A stretch of DNA of 5,368 bases. Origin: Desulfotomaculum sp. Lineage in GTDB: Bacteria > Bacillota > Desulfotomaculia > Desulfotomaculales > Ammonificaceae. The notes beneath the pieces were generated by a model, which was not told where the DNA came from, searched no databases, and saw nothing but the letters and a program-made list of their open reading frames with translations. This document shows positions 1 through 5,355 of the stretch, piece by piece (the stretch's first letter is position 1; each line of letters starts with the position of its first letter). The stretch lies in assembly GCA_012961725.1 (NCBI GenBank), contig DTYU01000017.1, forward strand, positions 1-5,368, given 5' to 3'. The position numbers and the translations under genes were made by a program.

Positions 1-246
1 CCCGACTTAGTGGTGGAGGTTATCTCCGAGTCCACCCGCAAGCTGGACCGGAAGCTCAAGCGGACGCTTTACGGGACCTACGACGTGGCGGAATACTGGA
101 TCGCCGATCCGGAACTCAAGATCTTTGAGGTCTACCGCCGTGATCAAGAAAACCGCCTCGTCAAGGTCGCCGAATACGAAGATACAGGCGCACTCATCTC
201 CCCGCTTTTCCCCGGCCTGACGGTAGACCTCGCTTCCATCTGGTAG
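1..246 (+). CDS. Uma2-family (DUF820) putative endonuclease, C-terminal part only
   Basis: The reading frame is open from the first base and ends at TAG 244-246, so only the last 81 codons are present and the start lies outside the window. The fragment begins PDLVVEVISEST and continues through KRTLYGTYDVAEYWIADPE to FPGLTVDL near the end. This is the typical C-terminal half of the Uma2/DUF820 family, which has a PD-(D/E)XK nuclease-like fold. The likely active-site residues are visible: Asp2 of the PD pair, Glu6 in VEVIS, and a Lys near residue 20 of the fragment in the KLKRTLY segment. Family members occur in many copies in cyanobacteria and in some Clostridia and Chloroflexi; their biological role is not established, so a DNA-cleaving function is family inference only. 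It converges on the universal stress protein gene with 19 nt between the two stop codons and no obvious terminator. A GTG at codon 4 of the fragment lies inside the conserved motif and is not a credible start. Confidence 0.88.
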   Translation, partial: PDLVVEVISESTRKLDRKLKRTLYGTYDVAEYWIADPELKIFEVYRRDQENRLVKVAEYEDTGALISPLFPGLTVDLASIW

Positions 247-265
247 CGCCGCCAAAAACCGGTCT

Positions 266-739
266 TCAGCGCACCAGCAGTACCGGGCAGGGCGCGAGTT
301 GAAGCACCTTGCTGCTCACACTCCCGAGGATAAGTTCCTTCAACACCCCCACCCCGCGGCGACCCATTACGATCACCTCGAAACCCTCCCGGGCGGCGTA
401 CTCGATTATCGTCTGCGCAGGGTCCCCGATCTGGACGACGCTCTCGACCCCAACCCCGGCCTCCGCGGCTATCTCCGCAGCCTGGCCGGCGGCTTGATCG
501 ATGACCTCCTTTGCCTCCTTTGCCTTCTCAAGTACCGTCTCCGCCGCACTCTGCACAGCCTCCTGTACTTGCTGGACCGTGATCAGCGGCCCGTACCCGA
601 AAAACGGATAAACCGGCGGTATTACTGTCAAGAGTACAAGCCGGGCGTCCCGGTTGCCCCGCGCCAGCCTTACCCCTGCCTCCACCGCCCGCAGCGAGTT
701 TTCGGAGCCGTCCACCGCCACCAAGATTTTGTCATACAC
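266..739 (-). CDS. UspA-family universal stress protein, ATP-binding type
   Basis: This 157-residue protein is a single Usp domain, close to the usual 140-160 residues. It opens with YDKILVAVDGS, with Asp10 at the usual nucleotide-contact position. It ends with GRRGVGVLKELILGS (126-140), which fits the G-2X-G-9X-G-S/T ATP-binding signature of the MJ0577-like branch, followed by the terminal strand CPVLLV. It is probably a cytoplasmic ATP-binding protein that dimerises and acts in stress or energy sensing; the specific signal cannot be read from sequence. Residues about 55-95 are unusually rich in Ala, Glu, Gln and Lys and predict one long helix, longer than the corresponding helix of many family members. 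The start is GTG at 737-739. An in-frame stop lies seven codons upstream at 758-760, so no longer start exists, and the family N-terminus matches. A purine-rich TAGGGGGGTG lies 11 nt upstream, a rather long spacing. The gene is divergent from the small membrane protein gene at 918. No convincing promoter for it was seen. Confidence 0.95.
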   Translation of the reverse strand: MYDKILVAVDGSENSLRAVEAGVRLARGNRDARLVLLTVIPPVYPFFGYGPLITVQQVQEAVQSAAETVLEKAKEAKEVIDQAAGQAAEIAAEAGVGVESVVQIGDPAQTIIEYAAREGFEVIVMGRRGVGVLKELILGSVSSKVLQLAPCPVLLVR

Positions 740-841
740 CGCGGCACCGGCACCCCCCTACACTAAATGCATAATTTCTCGTTTTGAAACGTTCTTAAGC
801 GGCTAATAGATTTACAGATAAAGGGGACAAGCCACTCGTAC

Positions 842-870
842 TTTACATAAACCGGCCGGTCCCATAAAAT
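842..870 (+). promoter_or_regulatory. Predicted SigA-type promoter for the small membrane protein gene
   Basis: A -35 box TTTACA (842-847, five of six matches to TTGACA) is followed by exactly 17 nt and a -10 box TAAAAT (865-870, five of six matches to TATAAT). Transcription would start near A877 and give a leader of about 40 nt before the ATG at 918. It is the best promoter match in the non-coding parts of the window. A weaker candidate lies upstream: TTGAAA 784-789, 17 nt, then TAGATT 807-812. Confidence 0.65.
851..860. promoter_or_regulatory. 10-bp perfect palindrome in the promoter spacer, possible operator
   Basis: ACCGGCCGGT is a perfect dyad lying wholly between the -35 and -10 boxes of the promoter predicted at 842-870. 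A protein bound there would be placed to repress, or to activate in the MerR manner, although MerR-type promoters normally have a 19-20 nt spacer and this one has 17. Self-complementary GC runs are fairly common in GC-rich DNA, so a role as an operator is only a possibility. No matching second copy was noticed near the other genes. Confidence 0.25.
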
Positions 871-906
871 GTAGTTAGCAAAAGACCAACTTTACGCTTT
901 CTTTCC

Positions 907-911
907 GGAGG
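907..911 (+). promoter_or_regulatory. Ribosome binding site GGAGG for the gene at 918
   Basis: GGAGG lies 6 nt before the ATG at 918-920. This near-ideal spacing decides for that start over the in-frame ATG at codon 8 (939-941), which has no comparable sequence ahead of it. Confidence 0.8.
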
Positions 912-917
912 CTAACG

Positions 918-1316
918 ATGCCGCAGTTCTTCAGCAGAATGAGTTATTTTACTACGCTGGCTGTGCCTATAGCCGTCGCGCTCACCATCGCCTTCGTAGG
1001 CTTGGCCCGCCCCGAATGGCCGCGTATCTATTTCATCGTCGGCTTTCTTGCAGCGCTTATTATCCTCCCCGGGGTCACCCTTGGTCTGAAGCTGGGCTCT
1101 ATGCCGATTACCGAGGAAGACGTGGAGTTTGTGGGCGTTTACGGCCGGGGAGTAATCGGGGTGCGGTTCTCAACCGGTGAGCTGGTCCGCTACCCCCATA
1201 AGGAGCTTTACAACCTCTTTTTGAGCGGCGCGATCGAGACAGGCGAACCGTTACGCCTGCGTTTTCTCGACCAGGAGATTGTCTCCTGGGAGTCCCTGAA
1301 AAGTAAAGAAGAGTAA
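918..1316 (+). CDS. Small two-helix membrane protein of unknown function
   Basis: I do not recognise the family of this 132-residue protein. Two strongly hydrophobic segments, about residues 10-30 (YFTTLAVPIAVALTIAFVGLA) and 37-57, are joined by a short charged turn, RPEWPR. They would form a membrane hairpin with both ends on the same side; Arg7 and the Lys/Arg-containing tail suggest cytoplasmic, by the positive-inside rule. Residues about 62-132 form a soluble tail with alternating hydrophobic residues (VEFVGVYGRGVIGVRFSTGELVR) that suggests a small beta-rich domain, and it ends in a charged run, SLKSKEE. No catalytic motif or signal-peptide cleavage site is evident. It has its own promoter (842-870) and ribosome binding site (907-911). 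It is divergent from the usp gene and convergent with recA, so it is probably transcribed alone. That the gene is real is well supported by its leader signals and by the coherent protein; its function is open. Confidence 0.85.
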   Translation: MPQFFSRMSYFTTLAVPIAVALTIAFVGLARPEWPRIYFIVGFLAALIILPGVTLGLKLGSMPITEEDVEFVGVYGRGVIGVRFSTGELVRYPHKELYNLFLSGAIETGEPLRLRFLDQEIVSWESLKSKEE

Positions 1317-1321
1317 GAAAG

Positions 1322-1384
1322 GCCGCTTTAAAAAAGACAGCAGCCCCAAAAAGTAATAGACCACTTCTTCTGCGAACAAGCGGC
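1322..1384. terminator. Nested imperfect inverted repeat between convergent genes, possible recA terminator
   Basis: The 101-nt gap between the small membrane protein gene and recA contains three nested complementary pairs. The outer pair is GCCGCTT 1322-1328 with AAGCGGC 1378-1384. The middle pair is GCAG 1340-1343 with CTGC 1370-1373. The inner pair is AAAAAGT 1348-1354 with ACTTCTT 1363-1369, around an 8-nt loop. Read on the minus strand, the inner pair forms seven pairs including one G-U, with a GGGG bulge before the CTGC arm, and TTTTTT follows four bases after that arm (1330-1335). This resembles a weak, interrupted intrinsic terminator for recA. On the plus strand no U-tract follows. 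The bulge, the AT-rich inner stem and the displaced U-tract make it atypical. Confidence 0.35.
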
Positions 1385-1417
1385 TCGGCCCCTAATTAAC
1401 CAGTCCCCAACCATCCT

Positions 1418-2431
1418 TCACTCAGCGGCTGGGGTCCCGGACCGTACCAAGTTTACCGCCTGCCGGACCTTCGACTCGAGTTCCCGGTACAGGTCCGGAT
1501 GCTCCTTCAGAAACTCCCGGGCGTTGTCCCGGCCTTGTCCAAGCCGCTGGTCGCCGTAGGCGTACCAGGTACCAGATTTCGTAATCAGCCTCAACTCCAC
1601 CGCGGCATCGAGAAGGCTGCCTTCTTTCGAGATCCCCTCGCCGTAAAGCACGTCGAACTCGGCCTGTTTGAAGGGAGGGGCCATCTTGTTTTTGACCACC
1701 TTGGCACGGACGCGGCTCCCGATCCTTTCGGCCCCGTGTTTTAGGTCCTCGATCTTGCGTACTTCGAGCCGTACCGAGGCGTAGAACTTCAGCGCCCGCC
1801 CGCCCGGCGTTGTCTCAGGGTTGCCGAACATCACGCCGATCTTCTCGCGGATCTGGTTGATAAAGATCGCGGTCGTCCGCGACTTGCTGATCACACCGGT
1901 AAGCTTCCGGAGGGCTTGGGACATCAGGCGCGCCTGCAGGCCCACGTGGACGTCGCCCATCTCACCCTCAAGTTCCGCCCGCGGGACCAGCGCCGCAACG
2001 CTGTCCACGACTACGATGTCAACCGCGCTGCTCCGCACCAGGGCCTCCGCGATCTCCAGCGCCTGCTCCCCGGTATCCGGCTGGGCTACCAGGAGGTTGT
2101 CAACGTCAACGCCGAGACGCCGGGCATAGGCCGGGTCAAGGGCATGCTCCGCGTCGATGAAGGCCGCCACGCCGCCTTCCCGCTGCGCCTCGGCAACGGC
2201 ATGCAGTGCTACAGTCGTCTTACCCGAAGCCTCCGGTCCGAAAATCTCCACCACCCGCCCGCGGGGAAACCCGCCGACACCAAGGGCCAGGTCCAGCGCA
2301 ATCGACCCGGTGGGGATGGCCTCGACCTCATAGCGGGCGGTCGCCTCCCCCAGGCGCATAATCGCACCCTTGCCGAACTGCCGCTCAATCTGCAAGAGTG
2401 TGGACTCCAACATCTTCTGCCGGTCGCTCAA
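1418..2431 (-). CDS. recA: Recombinase RecA
   Basis: RecA polymerises on single-stranded DNA and drives homologous pairing and strand exchange. As a nucleoprotein filament it also stimulates LexA self-cleavage. The 337-residue protein is complete and slightly shorter than the usual 345-355, mainly through a short acidic tail. Visible parts are an N-terminal helix with QFGKGAIMRLGE, Walker A GPEASGKT (65-72), the catalytic Glu in FIDAEHALDP (Glu95), Walker B ending VVVDS (139-143), the loop-1 region ELEGEMGDVHVGLQARLMSQ, Gln193 in FINQIREKIGVMFGNPETTPGG (loop 2), and the conserved KVVKNKMAPPFK stretch (245-256). The start is TTG at 2429-2431. It is preceded by AGGGGGAG (2438-2445) at 6 nt spacing and gives the family N-terminus MSDRQKMLE; the ATG at codon 7 would cut into this. 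It lies 68 nt downstream of cinA, in the same direction. No recX follows; the next gene is convergent. Neither a GAAC-N4-GTTC-type LexA box nor a strong promoter was seen directly upstream. Confidence 0.99.
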   Translation of the reverse strand: MSDRQKMLESTLLQIERQFGKGAIMRLGEATARYEVEAIPTGSIALDLALGVGGFPRGRVVEIFGPEASGKTTVALHAVAEAQREGGVAAFIDAEHALDPAYARRLGVDVDNLLVAQPDTGEQALEIAEALVRSSAVDIVVVDSVAALVPRAELEGEMGDVHVGLQARLMSQALRKLTGVISKSRTTAIFINQIREKIGVMFGNPETTPGGRALKFYASVRLEVRKIEDLKHGAERIGSRVRAKVVKNKMAPPFKQAEFDVLYGEGISKEGSLLDAAVELRLITKSGTWYAYGDQRLGQGRDNAREFLKEHPDLYRELESKVRQAVNLVRSGTPAAE

Positions 2432-2437
2432 GAGAAA

Positions 2438-2445
2438 CTCCCCCT
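2438..2445 (-). promoter_or_regulatory. Ribosome binding site AGGGGGAG for recA (TTG start)
   Basis: On the minus strand AGGGGGAG ends 6 nt before the TTG start codon of recA. It is the signal that selects this non-ATG start over the in-frame ATG six codons further in. Confidence 0.75.
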
Positions 2446-2462
2446 GCTATAACTTTGTTTCA

Positions 2463-2468
2463 ATTCTA
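2463..2468 (-). promoter_or_regulatory. Possible -10 element of a recA promoter
   Basis: The 68-nt cinA-recA gap (2432-2499) is clearly AT-rich compared with the surrounding genes. On the minus strand it contains TAGAAT (five of six matches to TATAAT), about 30 nt before the recA start, preceded by T-rich runs that could act as an UP element. No good -35 box lies at 16-18 nt, so this is weak. recA may instead depend mainly on readthrough from cinA, or have both sources. Confidence 0.25.
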
Positions 2469-2499
2469 ATCGACTTTGCGAAAAAATTCTACCAAAAAA

Positions 2500-3738
2500 T
2501 TATTTGGCTTTGAGAAAATCTCGCAGCATCTTAAGTGCGGCATTCGCCGCTCCTTGCCGGACAGCGAAGCGCCTGCCGGAAAAGTTAAACTCCTTCACCT
2601 TCGTCCCCTGCGGAGATGCGACCGCGATATATACCAGCCCCACCGGTTTCTCCGCAGTCCCCCCGGTCGGCCCGGCGATTCCGGTGATGCCCACGCCGAT
2701 ATCGGTTAGGAGCCGCTGCTTTACTCCTTCCGCCAGCGCTGCCGCGGTTTCCCGGCTGACCGCGCCCTTTTGCCGCAGCACCGCCGCCGGTACATCTAAG
2801 AATTGCTCCTTAACAGCGTTCGCATAAGCAACAACGCTCCCTTTGAAACAGGCCGAACTTCCAGAGACATCAGTAAGCCGCGCGGACACCAGCCCCCCGG
2901 TGCAGGACTCCGCAAAAGCGACCGTATAACCGGTATCGACCAAAAGCTTTACTACGGTTTCTTCGACCTTCTCCTCGTCAAACGCAAAAACATACTCACC
3001 CAAGCGCCGTTCGATCTCGGCGGCCATTTCCCCTATAAGGCGTTCGGCCTCGGCTGTGTCGTGTCCTTGGGCTGCGATCCTGATGTACACTTCACCAGGC
3101 CTAGTGATATAGCCTATCCGCGGGTTGCCTAACCGCCCCAAGTCCTGCAGCCGCTCCTGTACGGCATATTCCGCAATGCCGGTTACCCTGAGAACGCCGA
3201 ACTTCCAAACGCTTTTACGGTCCAGCCTCTTATTTAGAAAAGGGACCACATGGTCTGTAAACATCGGGATAAGCTCCCGGGGCGGTCCGGGCAAGACCAC
3301 AACGATCCGGCCGTCTCTTTCGACAATGCATCCCGGAGCCGTACCGGCCGGGTTCGGCAGGATCATGGCTCCTTCCGGGAAATAGGCCTGCCGGAAGAGA
3401 CTCTCTGGAACCGCCTGCCCGCGCTTGTCGAAGTACTCTTCGATCCACGCGCACACGGTCTCGCTAATCACGAGCGGCAGCCCCAGTACGGCGGCTATCG
3501 CGTCCATCGTCAAGTCGTCACTCGTGGGACCGAGTCCGCCCGTCGTGATAACCAGTTCAGCCCGCCCGAGCGCCTCCCGGATGGCCCCGGTAAGCTCTTC
3601 CCAGTCGTCGCCCACCGTGGTGTGCCGGACGATCTGGATGCCCATTCCGGCGAACTCCTGGCCGAGAAACTGTGCGTGAGTATTTATGATCTGCCCCAAG
3701 AGCAGTTCGGTTCCGGTGAATACTATTTCTGCCCGCAC
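2500..3738 (-). CDS. cinA: CinA: COG1058 domain fused to NMN deamidase (PncC) domain
   Basis: CinA is a two-domain cytoplasmic enzyme. The N-terminal MoCF-like/COG1058 domain (about residues 1-170) carries GTELLLGQI, TTGGLGPTSDD and LPGPPREL; in characterised relatives it hydrolyses ADP-ribose. A linker of about 80 residues leads to the C-terminal CinA/PncC domain (about 250-412) with AFAESCTGGLVSARLT, GSVVAYAN, GAVSRETA and GITGIAGPTGGTAEKPVGLVY. PncC deamidates nicotinamide mononucleotide, which NAD-dependent DNA ligase releases, and so feeds NAD recycling. The length of 412 residues is normal. I choose GTG 3736-3738, giving MRAEIVFTGTELLLGQ as in the family. It has AGGGTGA (3744-3750) 5 nt upstream. 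The in-frame GTG at 3745-3747, three codons earlier, lies inside that ribosome binding sequence, and a stop at 3763-3765 rules out anything longer. cinA lies 68 nt upstream of recA, a conserved Firmicute pairing known from competence in Streptococcus. The usual upstream neighbour pgsA is replaced by the ftsH-like gene. Confidence 0.97.
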   Translation of the reverse strand: MRAEIVFTGTELLLGQIINTHAQFLGQEFAGMGIQIVRHTTVGDDWEELTGAIREALGRAELVITTGGLGPTSDDLTMDAIAAVLGLPLVISETVCAWIEEYFDKRGQAVPESLFRQAYFPEGAMILPNPAGTAPGCIVERDGRIVVVLPGPPRELIPMFTDHVVPFLNKRLDRKSVWKFGVLRVTGIAEYAVQERLQDLGRLGNPRIGYITRPGEVYIRIAAQGHDTAEAERLIGEMAAEIERRLGEYVFAFDEEKVEETVVKLLVDTGYTVAFAESCTGGLVSARLTDVSGSSACFKGSVVAYANAVKEQFLDVPAAVLRQKGAVSRETAAALAEGVKQRLLTDIGVGITGIAGPTGGTAEKPVGLVYIAVASPQGTKVKEFNFSGRRFAVRQGAANAALKMLRDFLKAK

Positions 3739-3743
3739 ACGAC

Positions 3744-3750
3744 TCACCCT
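3744..3750 (-). promoter_or_regulatory. Ribosome binding site AGGGTGA deciding the cinA start
   Basis: On the minus strand AGGGTGA sits 5 nt before GTG 3736-3738. Its GGTGA matches the end of the AAGGAGGTGA consensus. The GTG at 3745-3747 is contained within it and would have no spacing from a ribosome binding site, so the downstream GTG is preferred. Confidence 0.6.
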
Positions 3751-3782
3751 ATGTCTTGCTCTTTATTTCACTTATTCGTTCA

Positions 3783-3807
3783 GTACGGGAATAAATCCTT
3801 CCCGTAC
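3783..3807. promoter_or_regulatory. Perfect 9-bp inverted repeat with 7-nt loop ahead of cinA
   Basis: The 109-nt gap between the ftsH-like gene and cinA (3748-3856) contains GTACGGGAA (3783-3791), a 7-nt loop (3792-3798) and the exact complement TTCCCGTAC (3799-3807). In RNA this gives a stable 9-bp stem. No U-tract follows on either strand, so it does not read as a standard intrinsic terminator. It could be an RNA processing or stabilising hairpin in a polycistronic message, an attenuating structure in the cinA leader, or a DNA operator for a dimeric regulator. Beside it is the 10-bp palindrome AAATCGATTT (3815-3824). No clear promoter for cinA was found in the gap. Confidence 0.5.
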
Positions 3808-3856
3808 CCAAGAAAAATCGATTTAAAACTGCCGGGGGTAGAGGTATGACGCGCGA

Positions 3857-5350
3857 TTACATAAGGGCCGAATTGGTGCCGCTGCAGTCCTGCTGCAGCG
3901 CCCGAAACTGATCGCCCGACAGGCGCTCGTCCGTCAGCAACTGTTCGGCGATACGGGTGAGAACCGCCCGCATGGGCTTCAGGTACTCCCTGACCCTTTC
4001 TTCCTGTTCCTTCAAAACCCGGGAAAGCACCTGGTGCCGGATCTCGTCGGGGAGTTCGCCGACCGCCACTATCCCGATTTCGGACATGCCTGCCCGCACC
4101 ATCGTTTCCGCCACCAGCAGCGCCTGTTCAAAATCGTTGGTCGCGCCGGTACTGCGGCTGCCCAGCACAATCTCTTCAGCCACCGCCCCCGCTAACAACA
4201 CGGAAAGCTGGTTCTCAAGCTGCTCCTGGGTATGAAGGTAGTTATCGTTTTCACTTGTCTGCCGGAAATACCCGAGCGCGCTTCCCCGCGGTGTTATGGT
4301 AAGGGTGGTGACCGAACCCGGCTTGGCCTTCTCGCTCAGCAGCGCATGCCCGGTCTCATGAACCGCCACCCGCCAGAGTTCATCCCGCGTAGGCCGCCGG
4401 TCGAGCTTGTCTCCCAAGAGCACCTTCTCTACCGCTTCCGTGAAATGGCGGAGGTGTATCTCCCGCAAGCCTTCCCGCATCGCCAAGATTGCCGCCTCGT
4501 TGGTCAGGCTTTCAAGATGCGCACCGGAGAAACCGAAGGTCTCCCGGGCAACCGCCTCCAGCTCCACGTCCGCGGCGAGGGGCTTGTTACGGGTGTGCAG
4601 CCGCAGGATCTCCAGCCTTCCCTCACGGTCCGGCAGCTCGACCCTGACCTGGCGGTCAAACCTGCCGGGCCGCAGGAGCGCCGGGTCCAAAAGGTCGGCG
4701 CGGTTGGTAGCCGCTATCACAAGTGTATGCACAACATCATCGATCTTAATCCCGTCCATCTCCACCAGGAGCTGGTTAAGGGTCTGGTCGTACTCGAGGT
4801 GGCTGGTGACTTTTCCCCGGCGTGAGCCGAGGACGTCGATCTCATCGATAAAGACGATGGCATTGCTCTTCCCGCTCTGCTGCGCCTTTTCCCGCGCCGT
4901 CTGGAAGAGCCGGCGGACCCGCTGCGCCCCGACACCGGCGTACATCTCTACGAACTCCGAACCGCTTGCGGAAACGAAGGTCGCGTCCGTATAACCGGCC
5001 GCCGCCCGCGCCAACAGGGTCTTACCGGTTCCTGGGGGGCCGGTCAGCAGAATGCCTTTTAACGGCCTGATGCCTAAGTGACGGATAAGGTTATAGTTTT
5101 TAATAAAATCGAGCGCCTCACGCAGCTCCTTAATGGCCGCTGCCTGTCCCCCCACGTCGGCGAAGGAAACTGCAGTCTCGCCGCTGCCCTCATTTACCGC
5201 GAAGTTCTTGACCAGCCCCTTGACCCGCGCGAAGTAGTAAAAAGCACCGGCGGCAACCGCTAAGAGAAGAAGCGGCCCGATGTTATACCCGCTGGCTAAA
5301 AGAAAGACCATCAGCGCAACACCGAAACCCAAACCTAATTCTTTATGCAT
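3857..5350 (-). CDS. FtsH-like membrane AAA+ zinc metalloprotease without extracytoplasmic domain
   Basis: This M41-family protease is 497 residues against about 600-650 for standard FtsH. Two hydrophobic segments (about residues 6-20 and 25-41) are separated only by SGYNIG, where FtsH normally has a domain of about 70 residues. The AAA+ module follows, with Walker A GPPGTGKT (104-111), a pore loop EMYAGVG with Tyr in the usual aromatic position, Walker B IVFIDEID (165-172), and a second region of homology ATNRADLLDPALLRPGRFDR including the arginine fingers. The protease domain has HETGH (331-335; HEAGH is common in FtsH) and the probable third zinc ligand Asp406 in TGATNDFEQA, so it looks active. 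The C-terminal helical part ends early. FtsH degrades membrane and unstable cytosolic proteins; the substrate of this copy is unknown, and it is probably a paralogue. I choose ATG 5348-5350, which has AAGGCGGTGG 5 nt upstream. GTG 5357-5359 is in frame but lies inside that sequence. The frame is open to the window edge, so a longer N-terminus is not fully excluded. Confidence 0.93.
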   Translation of the reverse strand: MHKELGLGFGVALMVFLLASGYNIGPLLLLAVAAGAFYYFARVKGLVKNFAVNEGSGETAVSFADVGGQAAAIKELREALDFIKNYNLIRHLGIRPLKGILLTGPPGTGKTLLARAAAGYTDATFVSASGSEFVEMYAGVGAQRVRRLFQTAREKAQQSGKSNAIVFIDEIDVLGSRRGKVTSHLEYDQTLNQLLVEMDGIKIDDVVHTLVIAATNRADLLDPALLRPGRFDRQVRVELPDREGRLEILRLHTRNKPLAADVELEAVARETFGFSGAHLESLTNEAAILAMREGLREIHLRHFTEAVEKVLLGDKLDRRPTRDELWRVAVHETGHALLSEKAKPGSVTTLTITPRGSALGYFRQTSENDNYLHTQEQLENQLSVLLAGAVAEEIVLGSRSTGATNDFEQALLVAETMVRAGMSEIGIVAVGELPDEIRHQVLSRVLKEQEERVREYLKPMRAVLTRIAEQLLTDERLSGDQFRALQQDCSGTNSALM

Positions 5351-5355
5351 AAGGG

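Noticed and set aside
247..265. Possible terminator between the convergent Uma2 and usp genes
   Set aside because: The 19-nt gap has no inverted repeat or U-tract on either strand.
743..754. GGCACC tandem direct repeat in the usp leader
   Set aside because: Two six-base units in a GC-rich leader are within chance expectation, and there is no further copy.
299..766. Plus-strand open frames opposite the usp gene
   Set aside because: The minus-strand frame encodes a complete Usp domain with the ATP signature; the opposite translation has no coherent features.
781..800. GAAACGTTC looked like a possible SOS (LexA) half-site pair
   Set aside because: The spacing does not fit GAAC-N4-GTTC, and only the central AACGTT is palindromic, which is too little to call an operator.
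1916..2452. Plus-strand open frame of 178 codons across the recA region
   Set aside because: It is antisense to an unmistakable recA and has no family-like sequence; it is open because GC-rich codons on the other strand avoid stops.
3250..3849. Plus-strand open frame of 199 codons across the cinA 5' half and the following gap
   Set aside because: It is antisense to conserved CinA motifs and shows low-complexity Arg/Pro/His content typical of a shadow frame; no ribosome binding site or recognisable domain supports it.
3881..3897. CTGCAG-TCCTG-CTGCAG repeat at the end of the ftsH-like gene
   Set aside because: It lies inside the coding sequence for the LQQDCSG tail and is explained by codon choice; there is no U-tract to suggest a terminator.
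3846..3911. Plus-strand 21-codon frame from ATG at 3846, preceded by GGGGGTAGAGG
   Set aside because: It has a passable ribosome binding site, but it is very short, runs into the antisense of the ftsH-like C-terminus, and its translation has no hydrophobic or charged pattern that suggests a functional peptide.
4232..4994. Overlapping plus-strand open frames opposite the AAA+ domain
   Set aside because: They lie opposite the conserved Walker A/B and HETGH coding sequence, and their Ser/Arg-rich translations look like no real protein.
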